DNA of 64,000 nucleotides, from NCBI GenBank assembly GCA_027972325.1, contig JAPMOS010000113.1, positions 1-64,000 of the forward strand, in the 5' to 3' direction. Below, one piece after another: positions 1-10,870 of the stretch. This DNA comes from Paratrimastix pyriformis (lineage: Eukaryota; Preaxostyla; Paratrimastigidae). Both the position numbers and the translations under genes were made by a program. How positions within the stretch are numbered: the first letter of the stretch is position 1; every line of letters begins with the position of its first letter. Under the pieces are notes generated by a model, which was not told where the DNA came from, did not search any database, and saw only the letters and a program-made list of their open reading frames with translations.

Positions 1-596
1 GGGTCTGCGACGTATCAGAACAGCGTCCGCTGGTCCAAGGAAAAAGGACGCACCAGCGAGAACCATCCCAGGTGGGTACCTTGTGCAACTCAACACAGAT
101 GGGGCGAATGGTACTCAGTCAACGGCTAAAAAGTGAACGGGGACGATGGGGCCGGGATTCAGATGTTTCGTGTTCGGGAACCAGCACTTGGCAGCTTGGG
201 AAGATCCGTTCGTAAAAGCCTGTCGGCAGGTGCGCCCGTGCTTCCTCTGCATTTTGGCGGTTTCCATGCGGCTACTGCGGGATACTCCAGGGGGTAACAG
301 CCACTCTTTTCAAAACCAGGAAGTTCAAAATCAGACACAAGGAAAGCACTATTTCTCACGCCATCTCTCTGTTTGTTCCCCTTGTAGGACGAACTACGGC
401 TGGCACGCTCTTCTCGGTGAACGGACCCACGCTGACGGGTTCCGCACAAGATAAAAGTTATGGTCGAACAATAGATCAACGGTCTTCTCGATGCGACTAG
501 GCTCCAGGGGTAATAGCCACTCTTTTCAAAAACAGGGACACATGGAAAGCGGGAAGAAGGTGGCGGAGAGATAGAGACAAAAAAGTCTCGGGTTGT
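1..596. other. left edge, diverged duplicated sequence
   Basis: No gene is called here. Positions about 60-240 are a diverged copy of about 1,030-1,210, which belongs to the minus-strand gene to the right. Two direct copies of a 35-40 bp block containing GCCACTCTTTTCAAAA lie near 285-325 and 503-540. The stretch looks like a decayed partial duplicate of the neighbouring gene. Confidence 0.4.
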
Positions 597-2671
597 TTAT
601 GCGTTCCCAGTGAACTTGAAGAGACAGTCCCAATGGGCCGGAATCTCGCGGTAGCAGGTGTTGGTGCGGAACTTGTGGCACTGAATCGACCAGTCATAGG
701 TCTTCCGTTCGTCTTCGGAGAGCGAGGTATTCACGTTCGCAAGCCTGGAATACCTTGGGGAACTGTTCTCCGTAGGAGTCAGTGAGTTCCAACATGGAAC
801 GGTCATGAAAAACCTCCTTGACGTAGAAGGGGAAAGTGCGTTCCCAGAGGGCAAGCTCATCCAGCCTCATGTGGCCATCGACGGCACGGTCGACGCCGAA
901 TGCAGCCTCGGAATCCAGACACACAAGAATCATCAAGGCTCTTGAAGTCAGGAACTGGTAGGTCTTCTCGATATCAGCACTTTGACCGCAGGTCATCGAA
1001 AACAGGATTTTCCGAAGGTGAGTCCCAACCGGTTAAGTACCTTGTGCAACTCAACACAGATGGCACCGGAGAGTCGGTACTCAGCCATGGTCTCGAAAAA
1101 ATGAACAGGGACGATGAGACCGCGATTCAGATGGTTTGTGCTCGGGAACCAACTTGCCAGCAGCTTGGGAAAGATCCGTTCGTAAAATGCCTGTCGAGTG
1201 AGTTTCAACACTTCCTTTGTCTCCGATTGCCAGACGAGGTAGATCCTGGAGGAGAGGTTTTAAGGAACCCACAAGAGGTAAAACAGAAAAACAGACCGAT
1301 TGAGGGGCGGGGGCGGTGTTCGACGACGACAGAGGCTGATGAGGACTCGAAGTTGTGGGAGGGACTGATGACGTGGAACTCGTGGCGGTGCGGGGCGTTC
1401 TGGGAGGCACGGAAGCTCGATCCGGAGCCACTGCTGGAGGCTTTGCAGTCGTGCTCGTGGCGGTGACCGGGGCTGCACGTGGGGTTCTGGGAGGCACGGA
1501 AGCCCGACCCGGAGCCACTGCTGGAGGCGTGGCAGTCGTGCTCGTGGCGGTGACCGGGGCTGCACGTGGGGTTCTGGGAGGCACGGAAGCCCGACCCGGA
1601 GCCACTGCTGGAGGCGTGGCAGTAGTGCTCGTGGCGGTGACCGGGGCTGCACGTGAGGCGGAGGACGCGACAGGGGCTGCACGTGGGGTTCTGGAAGGCA
1701 CGGATGCCGGAGGCGGAGGCGTCTTGAGAGCAACGATTGAACCAGCAGCCGGCGGCGGCGGTGAACGCTGGGTTGCCAGGATCGATGTCGATTGAACGGG
1801 AGCGGACCTCTTGATAGCCGGGGGGCCTGTGCTGGCGTCTTGGGCGGGATGGAGTCGGGCAGTTTCTTGGGAGGCGAACCCGCCCTCGGTTTCGGAGGAG
1901 GGGCAAGCGACGACGACGGAGGGGCGGTCCGGCGTTGGGGGGCTGCTTTGAGGGCGTCGGAGGAGGGGCTGCGGTCTGCTCGGGTTCGGGGGTCAGCTCA
2001 GGTTCGGCGGGCTGCTCGGGTTCGACGAGCTGCTCGGGTTCACCAGGGACGGACTGCTCGGCGGCTTCCGGTTCTGTGCCGGTTTGCTGTAGTTCGGACT
2101 GCGCCGGTTCGGGTTCTGAGGGTTCTGCGGGTTCGGTGGTGGTGGCCTGCACAGGGTCGGAGGTAGTCACCTCGGGTTCAGTTGTGGTGGTCTCCAAAGG
2201 TTCGATGGTGGTCTGCTCAGGCACGGGCTCGGTGGTCTGCTCTGGCACGGTGGTCTGCTCAGGCTCAGGGGTCTCCTCGGGCTCGGCGGTGGGCGGCTCG
2301 GGTAGCACGCTCGCCCGCGCATGTTCGCTGCTGGAAGAATGCTCGGCTGATGGAATGAAGACGACTGGGTGATGTTGATCGGCATCTTGGCTGGCATGTT
2401 GGATCTCCTCTTGTTCCTGTTCGGTCGCCTCGTGTTCCTGGCTGGCGCGTTGGGTCTCCTCTTGCTCAGCTTCATCTTCGGTGACAGTGTCCAGGCGAAG
2501 AGGCGAGGCCGGCGCAGCATCGGCGGCGGATGACGTGGGTTCAGCGCGCGCACGTTTCCTCGAATGGCCTCGCGGTTCCTCCTCCGAGGAGTCATCCCGC
2601 GAGTGACGAGGAGTCGGGTAACGGCGGCCGCTGCGCGTCTCACGAAGTTCCTGAGTGCTTTCCTTGGGCAT
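597..2671 (-). CDS. unrecognised host gene, low-complexity N-terminal half
   Basis: The open frame begins at an ATG at 2,671 (MPKESTQELRE) and runs to about 1,205. It is rich in Glu, Pro, Thr and Gln, then contains a 29-residue tandem repeat with the motif SPGHRHEHDCHASSSGSGS. Downstream, 1,211-993 and 996-694 look like ordinary globular coding sequence (for example ERTFPFYVKEVFHDRSMLEL), and a plausible end lies near 597. The pieces are in different frames, so introns or decay must lie between them; I could not fix the splice sites. No domain was recognised. The gene is divergent from the plus-strand gene at 3,471, with satellite DNA in the shared upstream region. It could be a host gene or the remnant of an unrecognised mobile element. 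Confidence 0.4.
1380..1690. repeat. 87-bp coding minisatellite, about 3 copies
   Basis: The block containing GTGCTCGTGGCGGTGACCGG recurs with a period of exactly 87 bp (1,451, 1,538, 1,625). Eighty-seven is 29 codons, so copy-number change would keep the minus-strand frame. Confidence 0.8.
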
Positions 2672-2727
2672 TTTGGCGGGATCAAGTGTGGCTATTACCC
2701 AAGGTTAGAGCCACTAAACCATCAAGT

Positions 2728-3400
2728 GTTTGTCGGGGGTACTAAAATCCATACCGGCGGGATGGATTTTCAATAGAAATCGAATTTTTCGAGGTGGTGT
2801 TCCGACATCATCCCAAGTGTTTTTTCGATGAAACTCATCGATTTGCATCATCAGAACCGGTATCGCGATGTTTGTCGGGGGTACTAAAATCCATACCGGC
2901 GGTATGGATTTTCAATAGAAATCGAATTTTTCGAGGTGGTGTTCTGACATCATCCCAAGTGTTTTTTCGATGAAACTCATCGATTTGCATCATCAGAACC
3001 CGTATCACGATGTTTGTCGGGGGTACTAAAATCCATACCGGCGGTATGGATTTTCAATAGAAATCGAATTTTTCGAGGTGGTGTTCCGACATCATCCCAA
3101 GTGTTTTTTCGATGAAACTCATCGATTTACATCATCAGAACCGGTATCGCGATGTTTGTCGGGGGTACTAAAATCCATACCGGCGGTATGGATTTTCAAT
3201 AGAAATCGAATTTTTCGAGGTGGTGTTCCGACATCATCCCAAGTGTTTTTTCGATGAAACTCATCGATTTGCATCATCAGAACCCGTATCACGATGTTTG
3301 TCGGGGGTACTAAAATCCATACCGGCGGTATGGATTTTCAATAGAAATCGAATTTTTCGAGGTGGTGTTTTGACATCGAATTTTTCGAGGTGGTGGTGTT
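2728..3400. repeat. 142-bp tandem satellite, about 4.7 copies
   Basis: TGTCGGGGGTACTAAAATCC recurs at 2,731, 2,873, 3,015, 3,157 and 3,299, a constant period of 142 bp with few differences. Most units hold a palindrome with arms AAAATCCATACC and GGTATGGATTTT around GGC, and a smaller hairpin TCGATGA-AAC-TCATCGA. The array fills the shared upstream region of the two divergent genes. Constant length and the absence of spacers rule out a CRISPR array. Confidence 0.93.
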
Positions 3401-3470
3401 CTCATTCAACTCGCGAGGTGGACCTTACCCGGGTTCTAACCTTTGTTAACGCGCCTTTTGCCGTTTTCAG

Positions 3471-6400
3471 ATGAACTCGATCGATTGGAACCAGTTCCAC
3501 ACCCCCCAAGAAGCCATTGAGTATTGCGAGGGTGCGATCGGCCAGGACCCCCCGAAATGGGCCGAGGGTTACCAGGCGATCAATTGGTTTGTTTTTACTC
3601 GCTCCCTCGTTTTTCCGAAACTTGTTGTCATAGCTTCCGTCGACGCCTCTCCTCCCTCACCCAGCCGTTGGGCGCGGGGCTCATGACGCCCTACCATCTG
3701 GAGCTGATTCGACAGACTTTTGACGGCCTTTTCCGGCCGTCCTCACCTGATTCCGCCGGCAAAGACCTCCTCCTCGACATCGGTGGGGAGGACGAGCCAA
3801 AACGCGAGAGCCCTCGTCCGTATTTGCATCGCACCTCCGGCTCGGTGCTAAATTCGTTCTTTGTTAGGTCTCCCGCCCCGCCGCCACGCACACCGCACCA
3901 GGAGCGCCCCTGCCCCGACCCCTACCGCGAAGGCCCCGACCGCCCTGACCGCCCGTCCGACGACGCCCGCCTCTGGCGCCGTCGAGCACAAGGACAAGGG
4001 AACTGGAGCCGCTCGGCCGTCTGTCGGAGCGGGTTCTGGCCTCCCAGCTGATTCTTTTTGGATTTCAGAATCCTGGACGACGATGATGTGCCGAGCCCGC
4101 CCAAGCCCAAGAAGAGCGGCCCGGCGGCCGCCAAGCCCAAGAAGGATCGCGAGGCCCCGAAGAAGGCAAGAAGGCGGCCCCGGTGGCCGCCAAGTCCAAG
4201 AAGGGAGGCCGCCAAGGAGGCGAAGGCCGCGGCCCCAGCCCCCACCACCAGCCCGCCGGAAGCCTGGGCCGCCTCATGAGGCCAAGGAGGCTGCGGAGGC
4301 GAAGGGCTCGGACGACGCCCCAGGAGGACGCCAGGCCGCGGCACCGGCACAAGCACCAGCCCCAGTGGAGATCTCCTCCTCGTCGTCGGACGAGGGCGGC
4401 CGTGCCCCGAACCCAAGGCGAAGGCCGAGCGCAAGCAGGCCAGCCGACCGACCGGACGACTTCTCCCCGGAGGCCGCTCGCCAAGTACTGCAGTCCGTCG
4501 TTGATCTCGTCAATGCGTACCTTGCGCGCCACCCTCCCTCCTCCCACCCCGCTCGCCAAGTAATGCAGTCCGTCGTTGATATCGTCAATGCGTACCTTGC
4601 GCGCCACCCTGCCTCCTCCCACCACTCGTGACCTGTTTTCATCGTTTCCCTTTTTTGAACAAGTTACTGACTGCACATTCCTTTCGCTTTGTTCCGGGTT
4701 GTTGGGGGGCTCTTCGATCTCTCTCTGTCGGAAAAGTGCCACGGCAAGAGGGCCCATGTGCTGCTGAGCTCCATCGACCCCTGCCCGAGCCTCGCCCGGC
4801 CCCTTGCCTACGAGCGCCTCGGAGCAATTGTGGAATGGTTCGAGAAGCTGGGAGCGGCCGTCCTGTTCAGCAGAATCGTCCAAACGTCGACCCTGGACGA
4901 GGCTCGATACCAGGTGGTCGACGGCTCGCACCGGTCTGACAATGCTCTTTTTTTGGTGGATCGGCCTCTAATCGTGCCCCTAGGTTCCAGGTTGCGCGCA
5001 TCATCGTGGACCCGCGCCGGGTCTCCGAGTTGCCGCCCGAGATCACCGCAGAACAGCGGACCGAGCTTCGCCAAAGGGTGGAGAAGCTCAACAAGCTACA
5101 CCCCCAGATCCGGCAGGTCTCTTGCACGTTGTCTCCGCCCTCAGAACAACGCACCTCTTCCCCCTGCACAGCACCTGAAGGAGGACTACATCGACGTGGC
5201 CGTTTACAACACTCTCGATCCGGAGGCCATGCTCGAGCTGCAACATCGGGTCAACCTGCTTACTCACGACGCGCGGTTTGGAAAACCTCAAGCGTGCATC
5301 CCTCCAAGTCTGTCGTCTCCCGTCTATTGATTATCATCACCCCACCTCCCCGCCCTTATCAGGCCCCCAAGCGCTACATCCGTGAGGATCCTGACTTTGC
5401 CACACATTTGGAACCCGCCCTCAAGGAGCTGCACTTCCCCAAAGGCGAAGACGCCCCGGCCAAGCTTGTGAAGATTCTGGAGTGCTTCTCCCTGGAGATG
5501 CTGTGTGCCCTCTCCCAGCTCCCGGTTGAGCGACAGCCGTCAGCCACGAACCTGTGGCGCATCTTTGAGGTCCGCATGCACCAACCATTTCCACGCTGCC
5601 GCTCACACGTCCTGCCCGCCAGGCCAGGGATGCGGAGATGAATCGGTGGCTTGCTCGCGCCATGTTGGAGGGGTCGTTCAGTGGTTCTGAGGCCACCTCT
5701 ACTGCAGCGGCCGATCTCAAGAAGCCCATTCGGCAGGCCGAGCAGACCTTCATGCTGCTCGAGGCCCACGATGCAGCTGAGGTGGCCGCCGGAGACCACC
5801 CCGTCCTCTACCTGCCCCCGACGAGGCCGCCCGGGAGATCCTGCGGTGCCATCTCGTCCGGACCGAGACCTTTGCCTTCATGAACTGCCTCAACGTGCGG
5901 CCCTTCCCATTCCGCAAGGGCAAGGTTCGACTCCCGGCCTTCTCCGAGGAGCTGGGTGAGCTGGGCTGCCCGTTCGAGCGCCTCAACGAGACGGACGTTG
6001 GCAACATGCCCCAAGAGATCACCTTCATGGACGGCCGGCGTCTCCGAGTTCGAGTTGGTCCTCGGCTACTGGCTGGGGTGGTGCGCGGCACAACTGCCAC
6101 CGGCAATGCAGGACTACCTGATGCCCGAGCACTGCCCGTACGCCCGGCTCTGGGAGGAGATGGGCCACCACGACATCCCCGTGCCAGCAAGCGCATGCTG
6201 AAGACCGTCGACCGGGAACTACGTGAGGAAAGGCGGGCACTCCGGGAGGAAGCCGCCTCCGAGCACCCAGAGCCGCCGAAATCAGAGCCGGCCAAGCGGG
6301 CCACCCTGAAGGCGCTTCTTTCCCAAGCCGAGCCGACCTCCGAAGCCGAGGCCAAGGCGGCGGAGGCCGATGACGAGTATGAGGTCAAGGCCTGCGCACT

Positions 6401-6855
6401 CCCACCGGAGTCGGCCACCGAGGAAGCCCAGCCTTCGTCGAAACCGGTGCCCGAGCCCGAGCCCAAAGCCAAGCCCCGAGCCAGCCAGGCCAAGCCGCCG
6501 CAGCCCGCCCCCCAGGCCAAGCCGCCGCAGCCCGCCCCCAGGCCAAGCCACCGCAGCCCGCCCCCAGGCCAAGCCGCCGCAGCCCGCCCCCCAGGCCAAG
6601 CCGTCGCCTCAGCCCCAGCCGGCTCAGCCTCAACCCCAGACCCCGGCCCAGGCCCAGCAACAACACTCCAAGCCACCGCAGCAGCGTCAGTCGCCCAGGT
6701 CACCACCAAGCCCGCGTCCGCTGCGCCTCGTTCCGGCCCCCAGCTGCTTTCCGCACCCGCGGAGGGCCACGATCCCTCATGGGAAAACCTTGGCCCGGTT
6801 CTACTGCGGGGATGCCGAAGCGATCTTGTTTCGCGCGAAGGATAATCCCGGCCGT
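3471..6855 (+). CDS. multi-exon host gene, 5' part
   Basis: Exon 1 starts at ATG 3,471 (MNSIDWNQFHTPQEAIEYCE). Introns with GT-AG ends and in-frame joins are visible at 3,587-3,633, 3,816-3,867, 4,934-4,983, 5,117-5,171 and 5,570-5,622, with a possible one at 4,033-4,068. The protein has an N-terminal globular piece, a basic Lys/Ala/Pro linker, middle exons such as DYIDVAVYNTLDPEAMLEL and VNLLTHDARFGK, and a Pro/Ala/Gln-rich tail with AKPPQPAPQ repeats near 6,484-6,620. The last exon before the Polinton ends NPGR at 6,855, in phase 0 with the exon at 62,727. Frame changes at homopolymers, for example near 5,818 and 6,045, mean it is either decaying or affected by sequencing errors. Only the C-terminal methyltransferase-like region, beyond the Polinton, suggests a function. 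Confidence 0.6.
4477..4620 (+). repeat. 72-bp tandem duplication in host gene
   Basis: Two copies of a 72-bp unit (24 codons) lie at about 4,477-4,548 and 4,549-4,620. The encoded motif ARQVLQSVVDLVNAYLARHP is repeated with three or four changes, suggesting a duplicated helix. Confidence 0.8.
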
Positions 6856-6870
6856 GTCTGCAGTTTCCAA

Positions 6871-6876
6871 CTTGTT
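6871..6876. repeat. Polinton target-site duplication, left (CTTGTT)
   Basis: CTTGTT directly precedes the AG that opens the left terminal inverted repeat. The same six bases follow the CT that closes the right end at 62,687-62,692. Six-base duplications are typical of Polintons. Confidence 0.9.
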
Positions 6877-7763
6877 AGTAGTTATAAAAGGAGAGTTCTG
6901 AGACAATCGATTTTCACACACATTTTTTTGAGCTTGCGTTGTTGAGGCAAAAATCGATTTCTTCAGAACAAAATCTTTTTTTCTCATTATATTTTATTGA
7001 AAAGGAGCATTTTATTTTATCAGCTTTGAATGATTTAAGCATTAATTTTCTCGAGCTACAAACGTTATTTGAGGCTAAAATCGATTTCTTCAGAGCAAAA
7101 TCTTTTTTCTCAATGTTTTTTAAGTAAAACGAGCATTTTATTTTAATCAGCTTTGACTGATTTAAGCATCAATTCATTCGAGCTACAAACGAAATTAGAG
7201 GCAAAAAGCGAATTCTCCATGCATTTTCAATTTTTTTCCATTTTTTGTCCCAGAAATTATTTTGCCATTTTTGTCAAATCAAACAATTCAATCATCTTAA
7301 GCATCAAACGAAAGAGAATTCAATCAGAAACAGCTTATCTCTTCATTCAAAATACAATTGTGACAAAAATGCTTTTCACAAGTGATCATTAAATAATTCA
7401 TCAATCTTAAGTAAATAATGCATTCTTTTTGATTGAATCAGCTCAAATAATTGATTCTAAGAAAATGGAACAGTTTGACAAAATGAGAAAACAATATGAA
7501 ATTTGATTTCAGCACCGAGCCCTTTAAAGCGAAAATTTACTCAGCTTTGACATGAATTGAAAGAGAAATCAATCAGATTTACTTTCTATTTCAAAGAGAT
7601 AAAAAAGCAGCGTTTCATCATTTGAGCTCTGAGTGTTTTAAGTTGATAATTCAATGAGCAACTGGGGCTAACTCAATGAAATAGTGAACGAGTGATAGCA
7701 GTTGATTAACATGTAAAGGTATTTGAAGAAAAAATAATTATCTATAGTTAGTATATAGAGAAT
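6877..7763. repeat. Polinton left terminal inverted repeat
   Basis: The AT-rich repeat starts AGTAGTTATAAAAGG. Its inverse is found in three pieces on the right: 62,456-62,686, 56,701-56,998 and 49,648-50,010. Inside, a roughly 125-130 bp unit that starts GAGGCAAAAATCGATTTCTT and ends with GAGCTACAAACG is tandemly repeated twice (about 6,944-7,073 and 7,074-7,198) with the start of a third copy. No gene is seen in it. Confidence 0.93.
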
Positions 7764-7932
7764 GAATTGTGATAAGCATCCAGTTAAGATTGATAGGGCG
7801 CTATTTGAACTCCTACAGGAGTTGATTAAGCTTCATGGTGATGAATATTTCACTGTTACAATAACTAAGAAGAAAGGAGATGAGAGTGACGATTCCACAA
7901 CAATAGTGTATGAAAATGAATATTTCCATTAA
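7762..7932 (+). CDS. 56-residue hypothetical protein next to the terminal repeat
   Basis: A short frame runs from ATG 7,762 (MNCDKHPVKIDRALFELLQE) to TAA at 7,930-7,932. It starts just inside the terminal repeat and converges on the integrase, overlapping its end by a few bases. The protein is small, charged, and helix-then-strand in appearance. No family is recognised. It is part of the Polinton, so treated as a fossil component. Confidence 0.45.
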   Translation: MNCDKHPVKIDRALFELLQELIKLHGDEYFTVTITKKKGDESDDSTTIVYENEYFH

Positions 7933-8484
7933 CGGAGCTTCATATCATGCATTATATTATCTGTGTCAATACCTTCTCGAGTCAGTCTTCGTTTGACGAG
8001 TCTTTTCTTCTTTGTGTCATCAATCTTCTTGACAGCTTTTTCAGTGCTCTCCTTCTCGATGATTTCACCAACCTTCTTCAACTCATATTGTTTGTAGTGT
8101 TTTTTCAACAGTTCTCCAGACTTCAGGTTCTTGAGAACATACTTTTTACCATCGAATGAGTCAATGATATAGACAGCGAGAGAATACTTTACTTCATCAC
8201 CTTTAGCGAATGCTTTGAGCTTTCGAACAGCACGAACATGGTCACCAATATTATAAATACGTTCTATTTGAGTGACTGATTGTTTGTTTGTATCATGGTT
8301 GTTGAACACATTATAAGGTGTTGCTTTAATGGTTCTGTGGTAATCCTTGTTGTAAGAAGATACCAAATCAGGAAGAACTTTAGTCCAATCGGAGTCACCA
8401 GAAGAGAGACGCCAACGTTGTAGTTTGAGAGCAATTGTACGATTGAATCGTTCAACAATACTATTCTTATTGATTTCTTCAGGG
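7929..8484 (-). CDS. Polinton integrase, C-terminal part
   Basis: This part holds the end of the retroviral-type integrase core, including NSIVERFNRTIALKLQRWR with the catalytic-type Glu of the DDE triad, followed by DWTKVLPDLVSSYNKDYHRT and a C-terminal SH3/chromo-like region (IYNIGDHVRAVRKLKAF). The N-terminal part lies on the other strand at 28,462-28,930. A LINE was inserted between the two parts, and an inversion then moved them apart. Integrase beside a terminal repeat is the usual Polinton arrangement. Confidence 0.88.
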
Positions 8485-8494
8485 TCACTGAAAT
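8485..8494. repeat. LINE target-site duplication, 3' copy
   Basis: TCACTGAAAT here is the reverse complement of ATTTCAGTGA at 28,931-28,940. The two copies flank the 3' and 5' ends of the LINE, so they mark one insertion into the integrase gene. Confidence 0.85.
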
Positions 8495-8520
8495 GTGTGT
8501 GTGTGTGTGTGTGTGTGTGT
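8495..8520. repeat. (GT)n microsatellite, LINE 3' tail
   Basis: About 13 GT units on the plus strand form an (AC)n tail on the LINE sense strand. Simple-repeat tails are found in several LINE clades that do not use poly(A). Confidence 0.9.
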
Positions 8521-8685
8521 GATACTTCCCGGCTTGCGCCGAGTCCGGAATCGGGCCGAAGCCCGCGGGTGACATGATCCCCCCCGGGCCGCCTTCCCGC
8601 AGGACAAGTCCTGCAGAAAGAGCACCCCAGGGAGTTCATGGGTCGGCTACCGTCCCTCCAGGGGCGGTCTCCGCCGACTTCCGGA

Positions 8686-10308
8686 CTACAGCTCTTCTTT
8701 CATTCCTGCCTCGAATTTTTCGCACTTCTTCCTTTGCTGAATCGCTATGAGCATCGTTTTCCTGATTCCTGCCAGCTCGCTTCCCACCTCCTTTTGAGTG
8801 TCTTCATCCACAATTCCCATTTCCGCTGCCAGTCTACATGCATTCGCGTATTCCATCTTAACACCGCACTTCGCTCTCAACCTCCTCATCACCTTCGTCA
8901 CCACCGCCTCCGATATCCCCCTCCAGTTGTAAAGCGCTTCCCCATCTCTCGGGCGGCCCTCATAGTTTACCTGCACCATGCAACTCCCGGCCTCCTTCCT
9001 CAACATCGCCTCCAAAGCCCACAACGGGGCTGGATCCATCGGGAATCTCTCCCTAGCCCGCCCATTCTCAAACATCAGAATCCCCACATCAAACCGCGCC
9101 TTCCCCACCACTTTCCTCCCGGTGCGCCAGAAACTCGGCTCCCAAAAGGCAAACCCACCCTCCTGGATGATGAAAAGCTCACGCATCTGAATGTCCCCCT
9201 TGATCGCCAAGCTCACACCGTGCTTCGGCTCACTCCCCGGCTGGATTCTGTTCGCTTTCCCTTCCCCGTACGGCACAATAACAATGCATCTAAACGCTCT
9301 TTTCCTCCTCTACCAATCGGACTCTCCGCCCACTCTCCAATTGCTCGGAAAACCGATCCATCTCCTCCTGGGGTTATATTCCGGATTCGCATAAATCAAC
9401 AAGTCCCGATTCTCCTTAAATAGCCCGTACCCATCCACCGAACCTCCCAGGAACCAGTCTTCCTTACTCGGCGTTCTATACTCTGGGAAACTGAGATCCG
9501 CATTCCCTGGGTGCGAAAACGCCATCACCGTTAGGCTTCCCGCCTGCCTCAGCAACGAAGATATAGTGTGGGGAGTCGTCCATTGGTTCCTCAGCGTACT
9601 CATATGCGTCCGCCCCTCCTTTACTGTCGTGCTTTTCCCTTCCTCATATCGGTCACACATCTCAGCCACCTCTGTCGAGAACCTTTCCCAAAACTGTCCC
9701 ATGTTCTCGCCCGAAACCATCTCCCCGGGACCTCTCCATCAATTGCCATAGCCTCACCTTCGTGATCTGCCTGCCCTTATCTTCACACACTCGCCCATCG
9801 GCTCTACCCACTTCTCCTCGAGCAGCTGGTCCGGGTCTTCAGCTCCTCCGCCTTGTCCAACCACTCAATTAGCTTCACTGCATCCGCCCCTTTCCATCTC
9901 TCCCCACATCCCGCCATCCCTGGGCACTCAAACACCAAGTGGTTCATGTGGTCCTCACCCCACACCAACACTTCCCATCCCCTCCCCGTTGATGTAGAAC
10001 CGGATGTTGGCCGTGATATACCGCTGCAGGATTGCCATCATCGCCAGCTTCCCTGACATCTCACACCTCATCGTTTGCACGTTGATCCCTCCGTTGCGAC
10101 TCTCTGCGTTAATCAACACAATCTCGTTTTCTTTTACGAGCCGCCCTCCACATGCGACTTTTCCTCCCCATTCCTTCATCACCTCTCTGAAGTCTGTCTC
10201 CACCTCCTTCCCGTCACTTCTCCGCACCAGCTTGAATCCCCATCCTTTCTCTTCGGGCACCACGCTCGGCTCCATCTTTATGCTCCGTCCCGCAATCTTG
10301 TCTGCCAA
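8686..10308 (-). CDS. LINE C-terminal extension after RNase H, unassigned
   Basis: Three open stretches follow the RNase H domain: 10,308-9,955, 9,720-9,310 and 9,276-8,686, in different frames, so the region is decayed. The first ends near a half zinc finger (DHMNHLVFECPG) as found downstream of RNase H in many LINEs. The second includes AFSHPGNADLSFPEYRTP and LLIYANPEYNPRRRW, faintly like the NPPY motif region of adenine/cytosine amino-methyltransferases. The third has ARFDVGILMFENGRARERFP. About 450 residues beyond RNase H is unusual. A methyltransferase-like role is only a weak guess. Confidence 0.5.
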
Positions 10309-10609
10309 TCTGTTCCCTCCGCATCCAGCGACGCACTAGTTTCCTGATGTCCCTTAACCCAGACCAGTCGTATCTCCACGATGCTCCTTCACAATCCGCT
10401 GCCCCTCCGCAGCAGTCCCTCCGCCTTCGATTCTATCAGATCCGTTGGTTTCCACCAACCCTTTATCAGTCCCTCAACCCACCCCTTGCCACTTTACTGT
10501 CCGTTCTCACTTCCACATTCGCATCCTGTCCAATCCGAATAGCCTCCAGAATAGCCTCCAACTCCGCTTCATTGTTAGTCTGCCCCGACCCGAACACCTC
10601 CTCCCGCTC

Positions 10610-10840
10610 TCACCGCCAGCGCCCCATTTTTAATCTCTCAATCACCGCGAACGCCGCCCGTCTTTCCTTCCGGCTTCTTGTCGCACTCCCATCAGTATAA
10701 AACAACCTCCATTCCGCCTCTGGCTCCACCACTCTTACTTCCACCTCATCACACTCCGCCATCAACTCCTCCCGCCTTTTCCACAATACCTCGTCCCACT
10801 CACCAGCCCTCGCCCTCCCATCTTGTTCCCCTCCCTCCAC
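10610..10840 (-). CDS. LINE RNase H domain, partial
   Basis: WRLFYTDGSATRSRKERRAA is the first strand of RNase HI with the catalytic-type Asp in YTDGS, followed by a strand with AAFAVIERL. RNase H would degrade the RNA of an RNA/DNA hybrid during retrotransposition. Its place after RT is normal for the I, Tad, R1 and related LINE groups. The frame closes soon after, so later RNase H motifs are disrupted or in another frame. Confidence 0.75.
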   Translation of the reverse strand: MEGGEQDGRARAGEWDEVLWKRREELMAECDEVEVRVVEPEAEWRLFYTDGSATRSRKERRAAFAVIERLKMGRWR

Positions 10841-10870
10841 CCTTCCGCCCTCCTCTTCTTCACGCTCGCC

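Noticed and set aside
2728-3400. Regular repeats suggesting a CRISPR array
   Set aside because: Units are contiguous 142-bp copies without unique spacers, in a eukaryotic setting.
6282-6666. Gly/Leu-rich minus-strand frames opposite the host gene
   Set aside because: They mirror the Pro/Ala/Gln linker of the plus-strand gene and have no other support.
7153-7392. 79-residue frame in the Polinton terminal repeat
   Set aside because: AT-rich repeat DNA, present in both terminal repeats; composition does not look coding.
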